From Limosilactobacillus balticus (GTDB lineage: Bacteria; Bacillota; Bacilli; Lactobacillales; Lactobacillaceae), in NCBI RefSeq assembly GCF_014145615.1, contig NZ_JACIVH010000074.1:1-64000 (forward strand): DNA of 64,000 nucleotides. The letters are read 5' to 3'. Each line of letters starts with the position of its first letter. Position 1 is the stretch's first letter. The translations under genes were made by a program, and so were the position numbers. The notes beneath the pieces are model-generated. The model searched no databases. It worked only from the letters and a program-made list of their open reading frames with translations, and was not told where the DNA came from. Of this stretch, positions 45,314 to 53,135 are shown piece by piece.

Positions 45314-45358
45314 GAAAAGGGTAAAACGATGAATTAGTCATTGCTTTACTCTTTTTTA
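45314..45358 (+). terminator. Terminator after pepV
   Basis: AAAAGGGTAAA pairs with TTTACTCTTTT (G-T pairs), followed by TT. Confidence 0.65.
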
Positions 45359-45508
45359 ATAAAAAAATTATAAAAATATAATGTGTTAAAATTCACAAGA
45401 AGCCCTAAAAGAGTTTTGAAATAGCGTTATCATCCGTTTTCACATTCTTTCATTTGAAGCGCGTTATAATAACAATGTAATGGATTACAATTTTTTGTAA
45501 TAAATCTT

Positions 45509-45524
45509 TGTTAAACGTTTGACA
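45509..45524. promoter_or_regulatory. LacI-type operator O1 overlapping the -35
   Basis: TGTTAAACGTTTGACA, an imperfect palindrome centred on the CpG at 45516/45517. It overlaps the -35 hexamer of the MFS/sucrose phosphorylase promoter. Confidence 0.6.
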
Positions 45525-45547
45525 TTTCAAAAAGTTCATTGTATATT
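45519..45547 (+). promoter_or_regulatory. Promoter of the MFS-gtfA operon
   Basis: TTGACA (45519-45524), 17 bases, TATATT (45542-45547). Confidence 0.8.
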
Positions 45548-45562
45548 ATTGATGTACAGTAA

Positions 45563-45578
45563 TGATAAACGTTTATCA
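45563..45578. promoter_or_regulatory. LacI-type operator O2 downstream of the promoter
   Basis: TGATAAACGTTTATCA, a perfect 16-bp palindrome. Its centre lies 54 bp from that of O1, about five helical turns, which would allow a looping repressor. The regulator gene is not in the window. Confidence 0.7.
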
Positions 45579-45607
45579 AATACCTATAGAAAGAGTACCT
45601 ACTAATT

Positions 45608-46825
45608 ATGAATAACAAAAATTCTCTTGTTACTAAATTGGCGTTCCTGTCAGTTTCATTCATGGTTACGAGTGCTTATGCCATTCAAGGTTCTTTACCG
45701 CAATTAAAGGCGGCACTCGGAATCTCACAGACACAGTCAGAATATTTAGTTACAACTCCATCGTTTGCCGTAATGATTTTTGTTGTCCTTTCACCATTAC
45801 TTCAACAATGGTTCAACATTTCTGATAAAAAGATTATTATGGCCGGGGTTACAATTGTTGGTCTTGCCGGCATTGTTCCCATGTTTGCTAATGACTACAC
45901 TGCGATTTTAATTTCCCGGTTAGTTTTAGGAGCTGGGTTTGGTTTATATAACTCTCAAGCAATTTCGATGATTTCAGTTTGGTATGAAGGTACAACCCGA
46001 GCTCAAATGCTTGGTTGGCGTGCTGCGGCCGAACAAATTGGTCAAGCATGTACCCTTGCAATTGCTGGATTGATCCTTAGCTATGCAGGTTGGCATGCAT
46101 CATTTGCTGTCTATCTTCTCGCTTTCGTTGTTCTTTTCTTCTTTGCTGTTCGTGTTCCTGACGATAGTAAAGCACAAGACAGTAACGTTGCCGAAGACGA
46201 TCTTGCTGAAGAATTAACTGAAGTGGAAGAACCAATTAAAAAGATTAGTCCAGTAGTTTACCTACTTGTTCTCTTTGCCTTCCTCTTGGTTGTGGACTAT
46301 GTTGGAATGGAAAACCGGTTCCCTGGTTTAGCCGTTGCAATTAAGGGCAGCAGCTATACTGGTTCATCAATGTTCCTTTCCTTGATGTTAATTGGGGCAA
46401 CGCTTGGTGGCTTATTCTACGGATCGATTAATAAAGTATTAGGTTTTAACACTGTTTACCTTGGTCTTGGGTTAATGGCCATTTCGAACTTCTTATTTGC
46501 CTTCGCAAACGGCAACTTTGTAATGTTAGTAATTGGTTTGCTTTTAATCGGTTTCCCACTACAATTAGTTTCCCCGTTGATTTTTAACTTGTTGCCTGAT
46601 TTGGCCCCTGCTAAGCGTCAACCATTAGTAACTTCAATGGTACTGATTGGTTTTAACTTTGGAGCTTTCTTCTCACCAACAATTGCTGAATGGATGAACC
46701 GGTTAGTCGGTCGTCCAATGAGTGGCCTTGATCTTGCTGCTCCATTCCCAATCTACGGGGTAATGCTAATAGTTATTGCCTTAATTATCTTCTTTGCAAC
46801 TCGTCATTCTAAACAAGCTAACTAA
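45608..46825 (+). CDS. MFS transporter, probable sucrose or sugar importer
   Basis: 405 residues, 12 membrane segments in two halves split by an acidic loop (residues ~190-215, [18 protein letters not shown]). Segment 1 contains [20 protein letters not shown] and the 2-3 loop region is [16 protein letters not shown]. It lies 26 bases before gtfA in one operon, so sucrose import without phosphorylation is the natural reading, feeding sucrose phosphorylase. That substrate is inference from context. Confidence 0.8.
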   Translation: MNNKNSLVTKLAFLSVSFMVTSAYAIQGSLPQLKAALGISQTQSEYLVTTPSFAVMIFVVLSPLLQQWFNISDKKIIMAGVTIVGLAGIVPMFANDYTAILISRLVLGAGFGLYNSQAISMISVWYEGTTRAQMLGWRAAAEQIGQACTLAIAGLILSYAGWHASFAVYLLAFVVLFFFAVRVPDDSKAQDSNVAEDDLAEELTEVEEPIKKISPVVYLLVLFAFLLVVDYVGMENRFPGLAVAIKGSSYTGSSMFLSLMLIGATLGGLFYGSINKVLGFNTVYLGLGLMAISNFLFAFANGNFVMLVIGLLLIGFPLQLVSPLIFNLLPDLAPAKRQPLVTSMVLIGFNFGAFFSPTIAEWMNRLVGRPMSGLDLAAPFPIYGVMLIVIALIIFFATRHSKQAN

Positions 46826-46851
46826 ATTTAAAATTATTGGAGGATATCATT

Positions 46852-48309
46852 ATGCCAATCAAAAACGAAGCAATGTTAATTACTTACTCTGACTCAATGG
46901 GTAAAAATATTAAAGAAACTCATGAAGTATTAAAGAACTATATCGGTGATGCAATCGGTGGTGTTCACTTACTTCCATTCTTCCCATCAACCGGTGACCG
47001 TGGTTTCGCACCATACCGTTACGATGTTGTTGATTCTGCTTTTGGTAACTGGGACGATGTTGAAGCATTGGGTGAAGACTACTACTTAATGTTTGACTTC
47101 ATGATTAACCATATTTCCAAGAAATCTGAAATGTATCAAGACTTCAAGAAGAAGCACGATGATTCTAAGTACAACGACTTCTTTATCCGTTGGGAAAAGT
47201 TCTGGGAAAAAGCTGGTAAGAACCGTCCAACTCAAGAAGATGTTGATTTGATTTACAAGCGAAAAGATAAGGCTCCTAAGCAAGAAATTACCTTTGATGA
47301 TGGTACTACTGAAAACTTATGGAACACTTTCGGTGAAGAACAAATTGATATTAATGTTAAGAGTAAGGTAGCTAACGAATTCTTCAAGGAAACATTAATT
47401 GACATGGTTAAGCACGGTGCTGATATGATTCGTCTTGATGCCTTTGCTTACGCTATCAAGAAGGTTGGTACTAATGATTTCTTTGTTGAACCTGAAATCT
47501 GGGATCTCTTAAATGAAGTTCAAGATATTTTGGCTCCATACAAGGCTATTATCCTTCCTGAAATTCACGAACACTACACAATTCCACAAAAGATTTCACA
47601 ACATGATTTCTTCATCTATGACTTTACTTTACCAATGACTACTCTTTATACCCTTTACTCTGGTAAGACTAACCGCCTTGCTAAGTGGTTAAAGATGTCA
47701 CCAATGAAGCAATTTACTACTCTTGATACTCATGATGGTATTGGAGTTGTTGATGCTAAGGATATCTTAACTGATGATGAAATCGAATATGCATCCAACG
47801 AATTATACAAGGTTGGTGCTAACGTTAAGCGGAAATACTCAAGTGCTGAATACAACAACTTGGATATTTACCAAATTAACTCTACTTACTACTCCGCATT
47901 AGGTGACGATGATAAAGCTTACTTACTTTCTCGTGCGTTCCAAGTATTTGCACCTGGTATTCCAATGGTTTACTATGTTGGTTTACTTGCTGGTTCAAAT
48001 GACCTTGAATTGCTTGAAAAGACTAAGGAAGGTCGTAACATTAACCGTCACTACTACACTAAGGAAGAAGTTGCGCAAGAAGTTCAACGTCCAGTAGTTA
48101 AGAATCTTCTCGACTTACTTGCATGGCGGAATAAATTTGCCGCCTTTGATCTTGATGGTTCTATTGATGTGGAAACACCAACTGAAACAACCATTAAGAT
48201 TACACGGAAGGATAAGGATGGCAAGAATGTTGCTGTTCTTGACGCTGATGCTGCTAACAAGACTTTCACTATTACAGCTAATGGTGAAAAAGTGATGGAA
48301 CAAAAATAG
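46852..48309 (+). CDS. gtfA: Sucrose phosphorylase (GH13)
   Basis: 485 residues from ATG at 46852, behind GGAGGA. Nucleophile Asp196 (MIRLDAFAY), acid/base Glu237 (LPEIHEHY) and transition-state Asp in TLDTHDGIG; active-site [17 protein letters not shown]. It splits sucrose with phosphate into glucose-1-phosphate and fructose, saving ATP. Codon use is strongly biased, suggesting high expression. Regulated by the two LacI-type operators upstream. Confidence 0.96.
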   Translation: MPIKNEAMLITYSDSMGKNIKETHEVLKNYIGDAIGGVHLLPFFPSTGDRGFAPYRYDVVDSAFGNWDDVEALGEDYYLMFDFMINHISKKSEMYQDFKKKHDDSKYNDFFIRWEKFWEKAGKNRPTQEDVDLIYKRKDKAPKQEITFDDGTTENLWNTFGEEQIDINVKSKVANEFFKETLIDMVKHGADMIRLDAFAYAIKKVGTNDFFVEPEIWDLLNEVQDILAPYKAIILPEIHEHYTIPQKISQHDFFIYDFTLPMTTLYTLYSGKTNRLAKWLKMSPMKQFTTLDTHDGIGVVDAKDILTDDEIEYASNELYKVGANVKRKYSSAEYNNLDIYQINSTYYSALGDDDKAYLLSRAFQVFAPGIPMVYYVGLLAGSNDLELLEKTKEGRNINRHYYTKEEVAQEVQRPVVKNLLDLLAWRNKFAAFDLDGSIDVETPTETTIKITRKDKDGKNVAVLDADAANKTFTITANGEKVMEQK

Positions 48310-48344
48310 ACATCAAATTAATTAGTAATCTCTCTCAAAATAAA

Positions 48345-48396
48345 ATAGGTAGTATTCCTTTCCAAAACGCTTGATCTCTCTCAATAAACTACCTAT
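48345..48396 (+). terminator. Weak hairpin after gtfA
   Basis: ATAGGTAG pairs with CTACCTAT over a long loop that contains one copy of the direct repeat ATCTCTCTCA (copies at about 48331 and 48371). Possibly an mRNA 3'-end structure. Confidence 0.4.
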
Positions 48397-48403
48397 AAAA
48401 AAT

Positions 48404-48446
48404 GGGGCTGGAAGAAAATTTGAAGTTTTCTTCCAGCCCTGTTTTG
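48404..48446. terminator. Bidirectional terminator after gtfA
   Basis: GGGCTGGAAGAAAA pairs perfectly with TTTTCTTCCAGCCC, followed by TGTTTTGTTT. It separates convergent genes. Confidence 0.9.
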
Positions 48447-48460
48447 TTTATCATTTCAAT

Positions 48461-49258
48461 TTAGTCTAATATTGGCTTTGTTACACGGGCAAGTTGTTCA
48501 ATTACTTGTTGGCCCGCTGCCATTGATTGATTTTTATCCGTATAAACCGCAATCGTGTAGTCTGTTCCATTGCTATTTTTTACGTAGCCAATACTATTAA
48601 CGATCCATTCATCTTTACCGTAATTTAGCCAACCATTTTTTAATGCAAAATTATCGCTGCTTGCTGAGATTCCCCAGGCTTGGTCCCTTTCGACACTACT
48701 CATTAAATCACGAATTTCTTTTCTTTCATCATCAGATAAAACTTTAGACTTATAGAAAATATTATTTAATAGTTTAACTTGATCTTTTGGCGTAGTAACG
48801 GTTAATCCCCAACTACTATTTGCCTTAGATTGTGTCATGCCAAATTTTTCAAAAGTTTGTTGGAGACCGTTTTTTCCACCAAGATAATCTTCAAATAATT
48901 CGCTAGTTGAATCATTGTCACTCTGTTCAATCATCTTCGTAGCGAGTGATTTTTGATGACTTGTAAGGGGACTTTGTTGTTTAGCAAGAATTCCTGCTAA
49001 AATACTAACCTTTACTGTACTAGCAGTTCGAAATTTATGCTGGGGAGCATTACTAGAAGTATAAATTTGATGGGTCTTTGGTGAATATACAGCAATACTT
49101 ACATTATTATTGGAAGTAAAGATAATCTTATTCCATGCTGATTTTAGGCGGGCACTTGTCGAGCTGAAGTGACGGACACCCATAATAATAAGCAGAATAG
49201 CGATAATAATTAAAATAAGCCTGCGCGGTTTACGACGATGACGTTGCGATCTTTGCAT
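48461..49258 (-). CDS. Membrane-anchored class A beta-lactamase-like serine hydrolase
   Basis: 265 residues. A basic N-terminus and membrane anchor (LILIIIAILLIIMGV, residues 14-28) place the rest outside the cell. Motifs are SxxK at Ser80-Lys83 (TASTVKVS), SDN at 113-115, and KNG at 207-209 in place of KTG. No clear Omega-loop Glu was found. It is likely a low-activity beta-lactamase-like or peptidoglycan-acting enzyme rather than a true resistance gene. Start supported by AGAAAGGG. Confidence 0.78.
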   Translation of the reverse strand: MQRSQRHRRKPRRLILIIIAILLIIMGVRHFSSTSARLKSAWNKIIFTSNNNVSIAVYSPKTHQIYTSSNAPQHKFRTASTVKVSILAGILAKQQSPLTSHQKSLATKMIEQSDNDSTSELFEDYLGGKNGLQQTFEKFGMTQSKANSSWGLTVTTPKDQVKLLNNIFYKSKVLSDDERKEIRDLMSSVERDQAWGISASSDNFALKNGWLNYGKDEWIVNSIGYVKNSNGTDYTIAVYTDKNQSMAAGQQVIEQLARVTKPILD

Positions 49259-49442
49259 TCTTTAACCGACCCTTTCTGATTAAGATTAGCATACTTATTA
49301 ATAATACAGATAATTTTTGAAATATAAAAGATACATCTTCTTAATTTAATGAAAAATAAGGATTTCCTTTGAATTGTTACCAAATCGTTACACCTTTTTT
49401 GGACAGAATAGGATATGATAGTTAAATGTGCAAAGGAGAGAA

Positions 49443-50696
49443 ATGATTAAAATGAAAAAAGTTCAATCTTTTTTTACCAAACTATTATTGGTAATGGCAG
49501 TAATTAGTATCTGTTTAAATGGCTTGGGGATGTTCGCAAAAGTTCATGCTGATACTGCAGCTTTTCAGATGGATGCACGAGCAGCTTATGCGATTGATGC
49601 AGAAAGTGGCCAGGTGCTATACCAAAAAAATGCAACTAAACGCTACCAAATTGCATCTGTAATTAAAATCTTAACTTTAGGAGTGATTTTACAAGACATT
49701 CGAAACCATCATTTGAAATGGGATCAAAAGATTAAGATTACACCAGCAGTTGCCAAAATGGCGGATGACTGGCACTTTTCCAATGTTCCATTAGTAAATG
49801 GGGAAGAATACACTGTCCGTCAGTTAGTCGATTCAATGATGCTCGTATCTGCTGATGGAAGTACCGAAGCATTAGCATTAGCTGACGCGGGCAGTACAGC
49901 AGCCTTTAATAAGAAGATGATGGCATTTGCGAAAAAAGCAGGGGTTAGAGACATAAAAATCTACAATATGATTGGGCTACCTAACGGGGACTTAGGAGAA
50001 CATAAACTTAAAGGTGTAGATAAAGACGCCGAGAACTTATTATCTGCTAAAGATGTTGCTCTTATTTCAAAGTATCTTGTTGAACAGTATCCTGAAACTC
50101 TTGACATTACAAAGCAAAAATTTGCTAACTTTGATGTAACTAAAGACCAACAATATTTAATGACAAATGTAAATGCTCTTTTACCACAAAACGGTTTTGC
50201 TCCTAAGAATGGGGAAATTGATGGCTTAAAGACTGGTAATACTGATCGCGCAGGTAAGTGTATTGTGTCAACAGGAACCTTTGCTGGACGTCGGATTATT
50301 TTAGTTGCCTTACACACAAAAGGTGAATGGAATGATCAGTCAAAGATGCAACAAGACTTTTATAATAAATTGGTCGATGAGTATCAACCAGTTGAAATCA
50401 AAAAAGTAAGTGATCTTTCAGCTAAGCTCACCAGTGTAAAAGTAAAGAATGGTAAAAATAAGAATAAGGCTAATATTAAGCTAACAAAGAAGACTACTGT
50501 TTGGCTTCCAAAAAATATGAAATTACAAGCAACTAAACCAACATTACGAGTGCAGGGAGATGACCAAAAACAACTAACTGCACCGGTAAAGAAGAATCAA
50601 CAAGTTGGCTCAATTAAGTTGCATATTCCAGGATTGCCTGATTTTAATATTCCAGTAAGTACAAGTCAAAGTATTGCTAAAAAGTCGATGTTTTAG
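49443..50696 (+). CDS. dacA: D-alanyl-D-alanine carboxypeptidase (PBP5/DacA type)
   Basis: 417 residues from ATG at 49443, after AAAGGAG. Signal peptide ending VHAD. Active-site motifs: SVIK (SxxK) in YQIASVIKIL, SAD (SxN position, SADGS) and KTG in IDGLKTGNTDRAG. A C-terminal beta domain (about residues 315-410) follows the PBP5 plan. It trims the terminal D-Ala from peptidoglycan stem peptides. Divergent from the beta-lactamase-like gene, so two penicillin-recognising proteins share a 184-base gap. The Asn-to-Asp change in SxN may lower activity. Confidence 0.9.
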   Translation: MIKMKKVQSFFTKLLLVMAVISICLNGLGMFAKVHADTAAFQMDARAAYAIDAESGQVLYQKNATKRYQIASVIKILTLGVILQDIRNHHLKWDQKIKITPAVAKMADDWHFSNVPLVNGEEYTVRQLVDSMMLVSADGSTEALALADAGSTAAFNKKMMAFAKKAGVRDIKIYNMIGLPNGDLGEHKLKGVDKDAENLLSAKDVALISKYLVEQYPETLDITKQKFANFDVTKDQQYLMTNVNALLPQNGFAPKNGEIDGLKTGNTDRAGKCIVSTGTFAGRRIILVALHTKGEWNDQSKMQQDFYNKLVDEYQPVEIKKVSDLSAKLTSVKVKNGKNKNKANIKLTKKTTVWLPKNMKLQATKPTLRVQGDDQKQLTAPVKKNQQVGSIKLHIPGLPDFNIPVSTSQSIAKKSMF

Positions 50697-50697
50697 G

Positions 50698-50740
50698 AAA
50701 TAGATGATTGAATAGGAGAATTCCCATCAATCATCTATTT
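50698..50740 (+). terminator. Terminator after dacA
   Basis: AAATAGATGATTG (50698-50710) pairs perfectly with CAATCATCTATTT (50728-50740), followed by GTTT. Confidence 0.7.
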
Positions 50741-50873
50741 GTTTACGCACTAAAATTACCAAGGAATAAAATTACCAATAATTTCAAGACGTATTATTTG
50801 TATAATTTAAATTATAAAAATATAATAAAAGTGAATTAGGAATTATAGCTATTATATTAGGAGGTAATTATTT

Positions 50874-51314
50874 ATGGCTGATTACGCAAAACGTCAACTT
50901 AAGGCTTTGGACCGGATTGCAAAGAAGATTGCAGATGCAGAAGGACACTTAACAAAGATTGAAGATAGTGTTGACAATAAGAAGCACCGCACTGCTCAAC
51001 ACGAAACAATTAAGGACATTAAGTCAATTCTTAAGCACGCTTGGAAAGTAGATAAGGACTCAGTAAAGCTTGAAGAACGTGCTGGTGAAGGTCGTAAAGA
51101 TCCAGCAGAAAATCACTATGTTTACATGGAAGATGAAGAAGGCGTTATCAAGGACCTTAACAAGGGATTTAAGGAACTTGATGAAAAGTTAGCAACTCTT
51201 CCTGATGATGAAGGTGGCAAGATCAAGGCATTCCGTGCAGAACACCATTACCTTGAAAAGGCAAAGGAAATTCTTCAAAAGGCTGGGAAGTATAACCCAG
51301 ATGACAAAGACTAA
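50874..51314 (+). CDS. Conserved helical cytosolic protein, unknown
   Basis: 146 residues, highly charged and predicted all-helical, with no signal peptide or membrane segment. Segments include KALDRIAKKIADAEGHLTKI and RAEHHYLEKAKEILQKAGKY. TTAGGAGG lies just upstream of ATG. The codon bias matches that of highly expressed genes here (efp, gtfA), so it may be abundant. I do not recognise a family; it could be a stress or nucleoid-associated protein, but that is a guess. It has its own promoter region and terminator. Confidence 0.7.
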   Translation: MADYAKRQLKALDRIAKKIADAEGHLTKIEDSVDNKKHRTAQHETIKDIKSILKHAWKVDKDSVKLEERAGEGRKDPAENHYVYMEDEEGVIKDLNKGFKELDEKLATLPDDEGGKIKAFRAEHHYLEKAKEILQKAGKYNPDDKD

Positions 51315-51330
51315 TTTATAATTCCTAACA

Positions 51331-51367
51331 CAAAAAAGAGATCGGCGAATTGTCGGTCTCTTTTTTT
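51331..51367. terminator. Terminator after the helical protein gene
   Basis: AAAAAAGAGA pairs with TCTCTTTTTT around TCGGCGAATTGTCGG. It serves the convergent galM gene as well. Confidence 0.85.
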
Positions 51368-51390
51368 GGGCATTTTACTTAGTAATTTAA

Positions 51391-52428
51391 TTAGTATTCA
51401 ACGTGCCACTTAATAGTGTATGACTTTTCTTCACCTGGATGTAAAGCGATATCCCCAAATTCTGGATGATGAGGAGCGTCTGAAAGAGTCTGTGCTTCCA
51501 TTGCTAACCCAAGATGGGGATGAACTTGTCCGTGATTGTAAACCGCTGCATCATCTGAGTTCATAGTATACATAACTAATCCATTGCGATCAGAGTAAAG
51601 ACTCATCTTCCGGCCACTTTCTGGATCTTCAAGTGTGGCAACTGGTTTTGTGAGACTAGGGGTAACTTCCCAAATATCGTCAAAGCCGTTTTCCTTAGTT
51701 GAACTCATTTTTTCTAGAGCATCTCCCATTTTAGTTGGGGAGCTAAAGTCAAATGGTGTTCCTTCGTTAGCGATCTTTTCACCGGTTGGAATCTTACCAT
51801 CATTGACAGCTAAGTGATTTTCAGAATTGACATAAAGCTTTAATTGATCCACTGTTGGGACATTTGCTGCTGCCATATTCCAGTATGTATGATTGGTAGG
51901 ATTGAACAGGGTATCTGCATCAGTAGTAGCAGACATCCTAAGTGAAAGGAAGTCGTCGTTATTTAGAGTGTAAGTTGCAGTGACATGCATCTTACCGGGA
52001 TATGTGTCAACTTTAGGACTTAAAGTTAGACTAAGAGTGATTGAAACAGAATCATCGGTTGCTTTCGTATCATCAACATGCCAAATATGACTGTAAAAAC
52101 CATTAGTTCCACCATGAAGGGCATTTTTACCTTCATTTTGTTCGATTTGGTAATCTTTACCATCAATACTGAACTTACCATCTGCAATTCGTCCAGCAAC
52201 CCGGCCAATTAAACGGTTAGTACAAAAACCGTTATTGGTAAATTCATCGAGGTTTTCAGAGGTCAAAATCATATCGGCCAAACCACCATCTTTGGTTGGA
52301 ACCTTAAAAGATTGGAGCAACCCGGCAAAATCAAGAATTCCTACTTGCACACCATTATTGTTCGTTAAAATATATTTTGTTACTGGTTCGCCTTTGTAGG
52401 TTCCAAATGGTACTTTAGAAATTTCCAT
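51391..52428 (-). CDS. galM: Aldose 1-epimerase (mutarotase)
   Basis: 345 residues. Substrate-binding NRLIGRVAGRI, ALHGGTNGF (His) and FNPTNHTYWNMA (catalytic His) are present; the base Glu should be in LAMEAQTLSDAPHHPEF. It interconverts alpha and beta anomers of glucose and galactose. AAGGAGG lies upstream of ATG. It is not next to other galactose genes. A cre-like sequence is 20-35 bases upstream of the start. Confidence 0.93.
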   Translation of the reverse strand: MEISKVPFGTYKGEPVTKYILTNNNGVQVGILDFAGLLQSFKVPTKDGGLADMILTSENLDEFTNNGFCTNRLIGRVAGRIADGKFSIDGKDYQIEQNEGKNALHGGTNGFYSHIWHVDDTKATDDSVSITLSLTLSPKVDTYPGKMHVTATYTLNNDDFLSLRMSATTDADTLFNPTNHTYWNMAAANVPTVDQLKLYVNSENHLAVNDGKIPTGEKIANEGTPFDFSSPTKMGDALEKMSSTKENGFDDIWEVTPSLTKPVATLEDPESGRKMSLYSDRNGLVMYTMNSDDAAVYNHGQVHPHLGLAMEAQTLSDAPHHPEFGDIALHPGEEKSYTIKWHVEY

Positions 52429-52446
52429 AAAATATTTCCTCCTTGA

Positions 52447-52462
52447 AGTAAGCGCTTTTACA
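52447..52462. promoter_or_regulatory. Possible CcpA cre site upstream of galM
   Basis: AGTAAGCGCTTTTACA matches the cre consensus with about two mismatches and is near-palindromic around GCGC. Confidence 0.35.
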
Positions 52463-52545
52463 AATTCTATTTTACCACAATTTTATTTTAAAATTGCGCA
52501 ATCGTTTGCTCTAAAATAGATATGCTAGAATAAATAAGAGTAAAA

Positions 52546-52746
52546 ATGAGTGATATTTATGGGGTATATAAAATGATTAAAAATAAGTGGAATAAATTCA
52601 AACGTAATTTTAGTAAAAATTTTATCGACTTTTTAATGATTTTTGCTGCTGAACAGGATTTTATTAATAAGCATCGCCATAAAAGCAGTGTAATTAAGGA
52701 ACAAGGCCGTTATGGAAGTGATCAGCGAAAAAATTCTGAAAAATAG
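52546..52746 (+). CDS. Small basic protein, unknown
   Basis: 66 residues: Lys/Arg/Asn-rich with a short hydrophobic middle (FIDFLMIFAAE). The ribosome site is weak (AAGAGTAAAA before ATG at 52546; GGGGTAT before ATG at 52573, MIKNKW). A terminator-like hairpin (52834-52883) follows. Divergent from galM. It may be genuine but the evidence is thin. Confidence 0.4.
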   Translation: MSDIYGVYKMIKNKWNKFKRNFSKNFIDFLMIFAAEQDFINKHRHKSSVIKEQGRYGSDQRKNSEK

Positions 52747-53135
52747 TATCATAAACCCTTGATAGTAAATTTGTGCTCGAAATAAAACCTAATATTAAAT
52801 TTTGTTAATCAAGTGATTTTACGAAATTGTCTTATAAATACCGCTAAAATTTGAGATAAAATATTAGCGGCATTTATATTTTTTGCATTTTATATTATCT
52901 GATGATAATCGATATAAACATATTAATCTAATGAAAGATATAAATTTAAATTTTTTGTTATCAAAATTTATAGAATGAATGTTGATATATCAAAAATTAT
53001 ATCGTTTTTTTTTTTTTTTATTTTATCAATCGAAAGATAAGCGAAAACGACTTGAAATAGAAAGAGCGATTACATAAAATGAGGGTGTTGTAAGACAACA
53101 ATTATTTTGAAGTTTTTATTTTGGGAGGATTATTT
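52747..53135. other. AT-rich gap before the large adhesin gene
   Basis: It holds a hairpin (TAAATACCGCTAA / TTAGCGGCATTTA, 52834-52875, then T-rich), a run of 15 T (53005-53019) and a promoter-like pair TTGAAA (53052-53057), 17 bases, TAAAAT (53075-53080) followed by the adhesin ribosome site. No ORF was recognised. Confidence 0.6.
53005..53019. repeat. Homopolymer tract of 15 T upstream of the adhesin promoter
   Basis: Uninterrupted T run, about 33 bases upstream of the -35-like TTGAAA at 53052. Tracts this long slip during replication and can change promoter strength. Confidence 0.7.
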
